Assembly: GCA_002299885.1 (NCBI GenBank)
Contig: DBOB01000019.1
Span: forward strand, 1 to 30,983
DNA from: Sediminibacterium sp. UBA657
GTDB taxonomy: Bacteria > Bacteroidota > Bacteroidia > Chitinophagales > Chitinophagaceae
Length of the DNA: 30,983 nt
Direction of reading: 5' to 3'
The translations under genes and the position numbers were made by a program. The notes below the pieces were generated by a model. The model searched no databases and had not been told where the DNA came from. It saw nothing but the letters and a program-made list of their open reading frames with translations. The stretch's first letter is position 1. Each line of letters begins with the position of its first letter. This document shows, piece after piece, positions 14,579-21,472 of this stretch.

Positions 14579-16405
14579 CTACTTTAAATTGAGTTTGATT
14601 TGCAATTCTTCAAATTGTTTGTCGTCGATACTGCTTGGTGCATCTAGCATTACATCACGTCCGCTATTATTTTTAGGGAAAGCAATGAAGTCTCTAATAC
14701 TTTCACTTCCACCTAATAAAGCACAAAGACGATCAAAACCAAATGCAATACCACCATGTGGAGGTGCGCCGTATTCAAAGGCACCTAATAAGAAGCCAAA
14801 TTTATGTTGCGCTTCTTCTGGCGACATGCCTAAAGCGGCAAACATTTTTTCTTGTAAAGCTCTTTGGAATATACGAATAGATCCACCGCCTATTTCATTT
14901 CCATTTAAAACCATATCATACGCATTGGCTTTAATGCCTGCATATGGATGTTCTAAATATTTAGCAGCGTCTTTAATTTCAGGTGCATTATTGATCATGA
15001 TTTCAATATGATCTGGCTTAGGAGAAGTGAATGGATGGTGTCTAGCAACCCAACGGTTGCCTTCTTCGTCATATTCAAATAATGGGAAATCCATTACCCA
15101 TAATAATTTAAACTCGTCTTCTTTTCTAAAGCCTAATTGCTTGCCTAATGAAAGTCTTAATTCACTAATTGCTTTACGCGTTCTCTCCTCTGCACCTGCA
15201 AGTATCAAAATAAGATCTCCTGCTTTTGCGCCAGCTGCTGCAGCGATGGCTTTTAGTTTATCTTCTGAATAGAATTTATCTACACTACTTTTGAATGTAC
15301 CATCAGCATTGCATTTAATAAATACCATGCCTTTCATGCCTATCTGAGGGCGCTTTACCCACTCCGTTAAATCATCTGTTTTTTTACGAGTAAACTCACT
15401 ACAGCCTGGTGCAGCAATGGCCACCACCGTTTCTGCTTCATCAAATACTTTAAAATCAACGCCATTAATTAAAGCTGCATGATCTGATTTATCAGAAAAT
15501 ACATGCGCTGGCTTCTTTAAATTACAAACCTCCATGCCAAAACGAATATCCGGTTTGTCATTTCCGTAATGCCACATCGCATCCTCCCAAGTCATTCTTT
15601 GAACAGCCTCGGTGTAATCAATATTTTTTACATCCTTAAATATGCTCTTAATTAAACCTTCGAACATATTTAAAATATCTTCTTGTTCTACAAAACTCAT
15701 CTCACAGTCAATCTGAGTAAATTCTGGTTGACGATCGGCTCTTAAATCCTCATCTCTAAAGCATTTTACAATTTGGTAGTATCTATCGTAGCCACTTACC
15801 ATCAATAATTGCTTAAAAGTTTGTGGAGACTGGGGTAGTGCATAAAATTCACCTGGATTCATTCTACTAGGCACCACAAAATCACGCGCACCCTCTGGGG
15901 TAGACTTGATTAAAAATGGTGTTTCAATATCCATGAATCCTTTTTCATGCAAATAGTTTCTAGTTGCACGGTTCACACTATACCTTAATTCAATATTCTT
16001 TTTAACGGCGTTTCTTCTTAAATCCAAGAAACGGTATTTCATTCTAATATCATCTCCACCATCCGTATCATCTTGAATAGTGAATGGGGGAACAATTGAT
16101 GCATTTAATATTTTAAATTCAGTTACCTCAATTTCAATTTCACCAGTTGGGATATTGGCATTTTTACTTGAACGCTCAATTACCTTTCCCTTTGCTTGTA
16201 AAACAAACTCACGACCAAGTGGATGTGCATCCAATTGTGCCTGCAATGCTTCACCTAATAAAAGTTGCGTAATACCATAACGATCTCTAAGGTCCACAAA
16301 AGTGATGGCCCCGAATTTACGAATGGTTTGTACCCAACCTGCAAGGGTGACTTCCTGACCTACGAATTGAATATTTAACTGACCACAATGGTGCGTACGA
16401 TACAT
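14579..16405 (-). CDS. aspS: Aspartyl-tRNA synthetase
   Basis: This class II aminoacyl-tRNA synthetase charges tRNA-Asp (or Asp and Asn if non-discriminating). An N-terminal OB-fold anticodon-binding domain (LAGWVQTIRKFGAITFVDLR) is followed by the catalytic core with motif 2 at ~216-238 (FRDEDLRADRQPEFTQIDCE) and motif 3 near the C terminus (GGIAFGFDRL). The extra domain between motifs 2 and 3 (about 290-420) is the bacterial GAD insertion. The length of 608 residues agrees with bacterial AspRS. A -7 box TATATTTG ends 26 nt before the start. The gene shares its transcript with the membrane-protein gene downstream and is divergent from the MFS gene. Whether it also makes Asp-tRNA-Asn cannot be judged from this window. 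Confidence 0.97.
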   Translation of the reverse strand: MYRTHHCGQLNIQFVGQEVTLAGWVQTIRKFGAITFVDLRDRYGITQLLLGEALQAQLDAHPLGREFVLQAKGKVIERSSKNANIPTGEIEIEVTEFKILNASIVPPFTIQDDTDGGDDIRMKYRFLDLRRNAVKKNIELRYSVNRATRNYLHEKGFMDIETPFLIKSTPEGARDFVVPSRMNPGEFYALPQSPQTFKQLLMVSGYDRYYQIVKCFRDEDLRADRQPEFTQIDCEMSFVEQEDILNMFEGLIKSIFKDVKNIDYTEAVQRMTWEDAMWHYGNDKPDIRFGMEVCNLKKPAHVFSDKSDHAALINGVDFKVFDEAETVVAIAAPGCSEFTRKKTDDLTEWVKRPQIGMKGMVFIKCNADGTFKSSVDKFYSEDKLKAIAAAAGAKAGDLILILAGAEERTRKAISELRLSLGKQLGFRKEDEFKLLWVMDFPLFEYDEEGNRWVARHHPFTSPKPDHIEIMINNAPEIKDAAKYLEHPYAGIKANAYDMVLNGNEIGGGSIRIFQRALQEKMFAALGMSPEEAQHKFGFLLGAFEYGAPPHGGIAFGFDRLCALLGGSESIRDFIAFPKNNSGRDVMLDAPSSIDDKQFEELQIKLNLK

Positions 16406-16431
16406 AGATGACTATTATAATGAATGGTCTG

Positions 16432-16439
16432 CAAATATA
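16432..16439 (-). promoter_or_regulatory. -7 box of aspS
   Basis: TATATTTG on the minus strand matches the Bacteroidota -7 consensus TAnnTTTG and ends 26 nt ahead of the aspS start, the same spacing as at the PAP2 and sucD genes. No convincing TTTG lies about 20 nt further upstream. Confidence 0.5.
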
Positions 16440-16472
16440 GCCCAAATCCTATAAATTACCGATCTTTGGGCC

Positions 16473-17630
16473 ATGAGCGAAACAAGTATTACTAAGCAGT
16501 CTAGACGCGTTATTTTATCTGGTTATTTCTTCTATACAGGCATTTGTTTTGCTAGTTGGGCGAGTAGAATCCCCGATATTAAATTGGCCCTAGGCTTGAC
16601 TGATGCGCAGTTTGGGGGGATGCTCTTGTTCCTGCCATTGGGTTCATTTATAGGTATTCCTATTTCTGGGAGTTTAACATCCAGATACGGAAGTAACATA
16701 ATGCTTAAAATTGCTTCTCTACTTTATCCATTGGCCTTGGTTAATATTGGATGGGCAGCAGATACCAATGTGATCCATTTAGGATTAGCCCTTTTTATTT
16801 TTGGAATGATTGGTAATTTATTCAACGTATCTGTAAATACGCAGGCGGTTGAGTTGGCAAAATTATTTGAGAAGAGTATCATCTCTGCTTTTCATGGATT
16901 TTGGAGTTTAGCCGGATTTGTAGGCGGATTGGTAGGGAGTTATTTTATTGCAGCATCCTTAACACCCATCATGCAATTTATAGTGATCCTTGTTTTGGGA
17001 TATATTTTTCTTTTTGCAACACAGCAACATCTATTACATAGTGCGTCCAATAAACAGTCCATCAAAAAAATGTGGACTAAGCCAACGCCGTTGATGTTTC
17101 AATTTGGATTAATTGCTTTAAGCAATATGATTTGTGAAGGAATGATGTTTGATTGGAGTGGGGTGTTTTTTCAATCGGTTGTAAAAGTGTCTGAAAGTCA
17201 AAGAACCATTGGTTATATTAGTTTCATGGGCTGTATGACCACGGGCAGAATGTTTGCAGACGCGCTCATTAATTATTGGGGGCCAAGAAAACAATTGATG
17301 CTAAGTGGATTATTGGTGACGCTAGGATTGGTGATTGCAATTATTTATCCAACTATCATTACAAGTACGATTGGATTTATGCTAGTTGGATTTGGTGTAT
17401 CCTCTGTGATCCCAACCATTTATGGAAGTGTAGGTAGATCTGCGGAACCAGGTCAAGCAAGTATCGCACTCGCTTCTGTATCCTCCATCGGTTTCTTTGG
17501 ATTTTTAATAGGTCCACCAATTGTTGGGTTCTTATCCGGCGCAGTTGGTTTAAGATGGGCGTTTTTAACCATCTCTATTTTAGGATTAGTGACTTTTATT
17601 CAATCTTATAGATTAAAAAAGTACTTATAA
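16473..17630 (+). CDS. MFS transporter, YbjJ-like
   Basis: This 385-residue inner-membrane protein of the major facilitator superfamily has about 12 hydrophobic segments. The N-terminal segment GICFASWASRIPDIKLALGL and the loop GSLTSRYGSN are typical of the YbjJ-like branch, whose substrates are not well known; sugar or drug efflux is possible. The second half has a similar loop, GRMFADALINYWGPRK, reflecting the internal repeat of the family. The gene is divergent from aspS, separated by 67 bp, and is followed by a weak hairpin near 17645-17670, so it is probably a single-gene transcript. ATG 16473 gives the expected short cytoplasmic lead before the first helix. Confidence 0.88.
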   Translation: MSETSITKQSRRVILSGYFFYTGICFASWASRIPDIKLALGLTDAQFGGMLLFLPLGSFIGIPISGSLTSRYGSNIMLKIASLLYPLALVNIGWAADTNVIHLGLALFIFGMIGNLFNVSVNTQAVELAKLFEKSIISAFHGFWSLAGFVGGLVGSYFIAASLTPIMQFIVILVLGYIFLFATQQHLLHSASNKQSIKKMWTKPTPLMFQFGLIALSNMICEGMMFDWSGVFFQSVVKVSESQRTIGYISFMGCMTTGRMFADALINYWGPRKQLMLSGLLVTLGLVIAIIYPTIITSTIGFMLVGFGVSSVIPTIYGSVGRSAEPGQASIALASVSSIGFFGFLIGPPIVGFLSGAVGLRWAFLTISILGLVTFIQSYRLKKYL

Positions 17631-17717
17631 ACCTTATAGAGGCTATAAATTAGACCTCTGATAACTAAATTATGAGTCTAATATTGTTTCCTTTCTTATA
17701 ATTTATAACTTGCACCC

Positions 17718-18758
17718 ATGTATTCATATATATTTTTTGGGTTAATGATGGTAGGCATTTTTTCTATTATTGAAAATTTGAGAAATGGTCATGGATTTTC
17801 TAATATAAGAATGTACATCATTTTATTTCTCTCTTTTATCACTATAAATAGTTTTCTAGATTTATTATCTGAATTTGGCTATGATTTTAAACTCTTAGAA
17901 TCCATTATTGGTTTAAGTGCTTTAATTTCATTTATTAACCTTTTTTATTTTATAGCAAATCGTAAAATCCCTAAAGCAGTTATAGTACTAGAAAGTTTAA
18001 TGTTCGTTTTTTTTATAATCACTTATATTTTTGGATACTATTCTACATCCATTACTAGCGGTAATCTTTTAATTGAATTAAGCGTAATCGATAAAATAAA
18101 ATTTCTCATTAAAGTGGCATTTTACTCGATTTCAATGTGCTATAATATATTTATTATTTATAAAAATACCGATAATGATAATTTGTATCAAGTCAAAATA
18201 AAGAACTGGAGTATTTTTTTAATTGTACTATTTTTTATAGCTGTATCTGTACAAATCACAGGTCTTTTGATTTACTATAAAAAATTAGCTACCCCATTAT
18301 TTGATTCTAGAGCTGTTGTTTCCTTAGTTAGATTCGTATTACTCTTATTTATCTTATTTAGGCCTAAGTTTTTAAATGAATCAGGCTATTCAGCCAAAAT
18401 CAATAAAATTATTGGAACTAAAAACTACCTATCTGTATCAAATTTTGAGCTCTTATTTTATGCCAACTCTTATTTTTTAAACGCGAATGCTAATTTGGAA
18501 GATTTTGCATTAAAGTTAAACAAGACAAAAGGAGAGGTCAGTGCATTTATCAAAGATCAATTTAATGATAGCTTTAGTGAGATTTTGAATAAGAACCGAG
18601 TGACCTATTTTAAAGAATTACTTAATTCAAAACAATACGAGTCATTTACAATAGAAGCTTTGTCTGAAATGTCAGGGTTTAGCAACCGACAAGCTATGTA
18701 CGTTGCCTTTAAAAAGCATGAAGGTTGTACGCCTTCTGAGTATATAGATAATTTATAA
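17718..18758 (+). CDS. AraC-family regulator with seven-helix membrane domain
   Basis: This 346-residue protein has two parts. Residues ~1-215 contain about seven hydrophobic segments and should anchor it in the inner membrane. Residues ~245-346 form an AraC-type double HTH (LEDFALKLNKTKGEVSAFIK, then FTIEALSEMSGFSNRQAMYVAFKKHEGCTPSEY, which carries the typical GF-x(8)-F pattern and the closing TPSEY). Membrane-bound AraC proteins of this design are common in Bacteroidota and probably sense an envelope or extracellular signal while binding DNA; the signal is unknown. A 14-bp inverted repeat and a terminator follow the stop codon, so it is transcribed alone, just ahead of the Crp-like gene and the surface-protein cluster. 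Confidence 0.88.
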   Translation: MYSYIFFGLMMVGIFSIIENLRNGHGFSNIRMYIILFLSFITINSFLDLLSEFGYDFKLLESIIGLSALISFINLFYFIANRKIPKAVIVLESLMFVFFIITYIFGYYSTSITSGNLLIELSVIDKIKFLIKVAFYSISMCYNIFIIYKNTDNDNLYQVKIKNWSIFLIVLFFIAVSVQITGLLIYYKKLATPLFDSRAVVSLVRFVLLLFILFRPKFLNESGYSAKINKIIGTKNYLSVSNFELLFYANSYFLNANANLEDFALKLNKTKGEVSAFIKDQFNDSFSEILNKNRVTYFKELLNSKQYESFTIEALSEMSGFSNRQAMYVAFKKHEGCTPSEYIDNL

Positions 18759-18767
18759 CTCATTGAT

Positions 18768-18799
18768 TTACATTGTAAGAAATTATTCTTACAATGTAA
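18768..18799. repeat. 14-bp perfect inverted repeat
   Basis: TTACATTGTAAGAA (18768-18781) pairs perfectly with 18786-18799 over a 4-nt loop. It lies 10 nt after the AraC-type gene and ahead of a canonical terminator. It lacks a T run, so it may be an mRNA 3' stabiliser or a protein-binding site rather than a terminator. Confidence 0.6.
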
Positions 18800-18814
18800 G
18801 GTAGTCTTTCTTAC

Positions 18815-18835
18815 AGCCCCAATTTGGGGCTTTTC
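18815..18835 (+). terminator. Terminator after the AraC-type gene
   Basis: AGCCCC (18815-18820) and GGGGCT (18826-18831) form a GC-rich stem over loop AATTT, followed by TTTCT. It separates the AraC-type gene from the Crp-like gene. Confidence 0.75.
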
Positions 18836-18839
18836 TATG

Positions 18840-18876
18840 TGTGCTTGAAATTGCACATATGTAGAAATTTTTCTAC
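18840..18876. promoter_or_regulatory. Two inverted repeats upstream of the Crp-like gene
   Basis: TGTGC (18840-18844) and GCACA (18853-18857) form an interrupted palindrome that recalls a CRP box but with an 8-nt centre. GTAGAAATTTTTCTAC (18861-18876) is a 16-bp near-complete palindrome that recurs as GTAGATATTTTTCTAC at 19515-19530, just after the Crp-like gene. These are candidate operators, possibly for the Crp-like protein itself. Confidence 0.5.
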
Positions 18877-18909
18877 TAACCCGTCCAATTAAATATATTT
18901 AAACCTTTT

Positions 18910-19503
18910 ATGAATAAAGCATTTGAAAATCTAAAACTATATATAGCACTCTTTGGATTGCCTGATAATGACTTTGAAGTGTTGTTTAAATTTTGTGAAA
19001 TAGTGCATTTTGAGAAAGGAGATGTGGTCATGAAGGCTGGCGATAAACAAAACTATATCTGTTATATCAATAAAGGTATGGTTAGGAATTTTGTGCTTTC
19101 TCAAGATGCTGAAATCAAAACTTATGGCTTTAGAACAGAGGGCATGTTGATAACAGGCTATGCACTACATAATTACAAAAACGAATACCGAGCAAAAGTA
19201 AGTATTGAGTGCTTGGAAGAGTGTGAAATGGTAAAAATCCCTTTAAATGCCCTTAAATATTTGGAGGAACATAGTGAGCATGCACATAAAGTAGGTAGAT
19301 TTTTGGCCGAAGCCCATACGCTGGAATTGGTTGAATACATTGTAGATACAGATATTTTAACTGTAACAGAAAGGTTTCAAAAGTTAGAAAATATTTTTCC
19401 AAACATACAACAGCGGGTTCCTCAACATATCATTGCTTCTTATTTAGGAATTACCCCAGTGTATTTGTCTAAAATTAAAAAAAGAAAGTATACTCAAGGT
19501 TGA
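18910..19503 (+). CDS. Crp/Fnr-family transcriptional regulator
   Basis: This 197-residue protein has a cyclic-nucleotide-binding-type beta-roll at ~25-115 (FEKGDVVMKAGDKQNYICYINKG is characteristic) and a C-terminal HTH at ~167-192 (VPQHIIASYLGITPVYLSKIKK). In Bacteroidota most such proteins do not keep the cAMP-binding residues of E. coli Crp, and I see no clear phosphate-binding RxS motif here, so the ligand is unknown. It lies between a matched pair of 16-bp palindromes (18861-18876 and 19515-19530), which suggests it controls itself and the six-gene cluster starting at 19662. The ATG at 18910 gives the usual length. Confidence 0.88.
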   Translation: MNKAFENLKLYIALFGLPDNDFEVLFKFCEIVHFEKGDVVMKAGDKQNYICYINKGMVRNFVLSQDAEIKTYGFRTEGMLITGYALHNYKNEYRAKVSIECLEECEMVKIPLNALKYLEEHSEHAHKVGRFLAEAHTLELVEYIVDTDILTVTERFQKLENIFPNIQQRVPQHIIASYLGITPVYLSKIKKRKYTQG

Positions 19504-19514
19504 AATTTTGATAC

Positions 19515-19621
19515 GTAGATATTTTTCTACTTATTTTTTTAAAACTTATATTATAAAACTAGTTTTATACTTTTCATTTTTACTTAAGTCTAAAACTAGT
19601 TTTACGTAGAATAATATCTAG
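19515..19621. promoter_or_regulatory. Array of four palindromes ahead of the surface-protein cluster
   Basis: Within 107 bp lie GTAGATATTTTTCTAC (19515-19530), the perfect 18-bp palindrome TATAAAACTAGTTTTATA (19552-19569), the perfect 14-bp TAAAACTAGTTTTA (19591-19604), and a weaker GTAGAATAATATCTAG (19606-19621). The first and fourth are of the same type as 18861-18876; the second and third share the core AAACTAGTTT with 7044-7059. They alternate as outer and inner pairs just upstream of the gene at 19662, so the promoter is probably under two different regulators. Confidence 0.55.
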
Positions 19622-19661
19622 TACATTTTCTTTGTGCTTTAAATCATCACAAAGAAATAAA

Positions 19662-20447
19662 ATGCGATCTACTAGATTATTTTCAAATAAGTTTTTATTA
19701 CTTTTTTCGATTGCAAGTATTGCAGCTAGTTCCTTAACAGCACAAACTTTAACTAAGAAGCAACAGGATAGTGCGTACCTGTTAAATCCAGGACAAGAGC
19801 GTATACGAAAAATCAAAAAATCTTTAGCTAAGAAGTTTGTAAACTTTGTAGGCAATGATGTGTCCTTGTTTGGCAGCTTAGCATTGTCTAAGCAAAACAT
19901 CAATGACAAAGGGGTAACAGCTCCTATTAATTACTTATACAACACGGTTAATAGCAATACATTTAACTCTGGTTATAGTGGTGGATTTAGAATAGATGGC
20001 ATATACAAAGAAAAGCATCGTTATGCTTTAAGCTTTGCTGTTAACAGGGTTGCTGCTGGTAATAATTACAAGAATAAATACAGTTTGTCTCCATTCATAG
20101 ACGATTTCACGCATTTTAAGGCCGATAATAATTTTACAACCATTAATGTAGCAGCTCATTACAAGAAGTTGCTTCCGGTAAATGCAATGAACAAGTACAA
20201 GTTCTATGCTGTATTTGGTCCAAGCTTCGACTATAAAATTTCACGTATTAGCAACGAACAATTAATTAATGGTGCAGGTAATAGAGCTATTATCAATGGA
20301 GACTTAGGCGCTGAGTTTGATAATAAAGGTTACTATGTCCTTTATGCGCATTATAAGTTGGGTGTAAATATGACTAGTTCAAGCGTACCAGTGCAATTAA
20401 ACCGATTCGAGATTGGCATGAGCATTAAAGCCAAAGATTTATTCTAA
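19662..20447 (+). CDS. Secreted, outer-membrane beta-barrel-like protein
   Basis: The 261-residue protein has a signal peptide (MRSTRLFSNKFLLLFSIASI to about Ala27) and a mature part of alternating strands with regular aromatic positions, ending in KDLF; a C-terminal Phe is typical of outer-membrane barrels. I recognise no specific family. The frame is open from a TTG at 19632, but ATG 19662 begins the signal peptide and is preferred. It is the first of six co-directional genes separated by 9-38 nt, so it heads an operon with a lipoprotein, a small type IX cargo, the giant adhesin, an OmpA-like lipoprotein and an HTH regulator. It could anchor or export the surface components (inference). Confidence 0.75.
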   Translation: MRSTRLFSNKFLLLFSIASIAASSLTAQTLTKKQQDSAYLLNPGQERIRKIKKSLAKKFVNFVGNDVSLFGSLALSKQNINDKGVTAPINYLYNTVNSNTFNSGYSGGFRIDGIYKEKHRYALSFAVNRVAAGNNYKNKYSLSPFIDDFTHFKADNNFTTINVAAHYKKLLPVNAMNKYKFYAVFGPSFDYKISRISNEQLINGAGNRAIINGDLGAEFDNKGYYVLYAHYKLGVNMTSSSVPVQLNRFEIGMSIKAKDLF

Positions 20448-20468
20448 TTAAGATAAATAACTAATAAA

Positions 20469-20879
20469 ATGAAAAATTTATATATCCTTTTACTTGCAGT
20501 AATCTCGTTCACTATAGTTTCCTGCAATAAAGAAACTGCTACTACCCAAACCGATGTAATGAATAGTATGCTTACCAATAAAAATTGGTATTTGGATTAT
20601 AGCATTACGGGCACTAGCACAAAATCTTATGTAGGACAGTCAACTTATTTTGTGACTTACTTAAAAGATGGCACAACTAAAGATTCAGATGGATTAACAG
20701 GAACTTATACGGTCGAAGTTGTCGGTAATCAATCACAAATACATGTACAATTAAAAACAGCCGGTGGTAATCCATTAGAGGTGGTTTACAATATCATTTC
20801 TGTAGGTGAAACTAAATTGGTTTTATCTAAGGTGGTCACTACTGGCACAGCTACTCAATTATACTTTACCAATAAATAA
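20469..20879 (+). CDS. Lipocalin-like lipoprotein
   Basis: This 136-residue protein carries a lipoprotein signal (FTIVSC, lipidated Cys19) and should sit in the inner leaflet of the outer membrane or at the surface. The mature domain begins LTNKNWYLDYSITG and alternates strands through TGTYTVEVVGNQSQIHVQL to the C terminus, like the lipocalin-like family widespread in Bacteroidota, which are small beta barrels of unknown ligand. It is the second gene of the cluster, 21 nt after the first and 24 nt before the type IX cargo gene. Family placement rests on overall pattern and is moderate. Confidence 0.72.
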   Translation: MKNLYILLLAVISFTIVSCNKETATTQTDVMNSMLTNKNWYLDYSITGTSTKSYVGQSTYFVTYLKDGTTKDSDGLTGTYTVEVVGNQSQIHVQLKTAGGNPLEVVYNIISVGETKLVLSKVVTTGTATQLYFTNK

Positions 20880-20903
20880 TTGAAATAAATAAGCAAAAAG
20901 AAA

Positions 20904-21434
20904 ATGAACAATTGGATTAAAAATAGTTTAGTAATAGCAATTATTACAATAATCGCAATAGCCTTCCCCCAAAGCATACAAGCCCAGCAACTAATGGGCG
21001 CTTTTATCATGAGCAGTGTGGGTGGTTTAAATAACATGTCCAATAATAGCATGGCTGTTACTTTTAGCAGTAACGCCACTTGCTTAAATGTGCAAAACGG
21101 CACTGCTGTTTTAACGGGAGATAGAGGTACAGGCAATTTTGCCGTTAACTGTGAGGTAAAGTCAAAGTACAACACACTAGGTATAAAACTTTACCCCAAT
21201 CCAGTCATTGCGACAACTAAAATTAAATTCATCAACACACCGCCTTTAAATGACCAATTTAATATTAGTATTTGGGGGGCAGATGGATTTAAAATAACAA
21301 GTGGGAAAGCCACTGGTTATGAACTATTTCAAGGCATGACTTTAGATTTTAGTATGCTACAAGCTGGATCCTATATCATTCAAATAGAATCAGAAAAATA
21401 TACCGATGCTTTAAAATTTATTAAAGCCAACTAA
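20904..21434 (+). CDS. Very small type IX secretion cargo protein
   Basis: This 176-residue protein has a signal peptide cleaved near Ala27 and ends in a type A T9SS C-terminal sorting domain (about 93-176): IKLYPNPVIATTKIKF opens it, DFSMLQAGSYIIQIES is the conserved core, and KFIKAN the end. The PNP and AGxY-type motifs are the markers. Only about 65 residues, rich in Gly, Ser, Asn and Met with two Cys (60 and 83), lie between signal and sorting domain. Such proteins are exported by the Por/Gld machinery and attached to or released from the surface. Its small passenger may be a structural or bridging piece for the giant adhesin encoded next. Confidence 0.8.
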   Translation: MNNWIKNSLVIAIITIIAIAFPQSIQAQQLMGAFIMSSVGGLNNMSNNSMAVTFSSNATCLNVQNGTAVLTGDRGTGNFAVNCEVKSKYNTLGIKLYPNPVIATTKIKFINTPPLNDQFNISIWGADGFKITSGKATGYELFQGMTLDFSMLQAGSYIIQIESEKYTDALKFIKAN

Positions 21435-21472
21435 TTAAATATTAATAATTAAGATTTACAATACCTACTCAT

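Noticed and set aside
17640..17672. AGAGG/CCTCT hairpin after the MFS gene
   Set aside because: Only five perfect pairs over a long loop and no T run, so I did not list it as a terminator.
19580..19909. 109-codon minus-strand frame over the palindromes and the start of the barrel-like gene
   Set aside because: It covers the operator array and the signal peptide of the gene at 19662 and has no family features.
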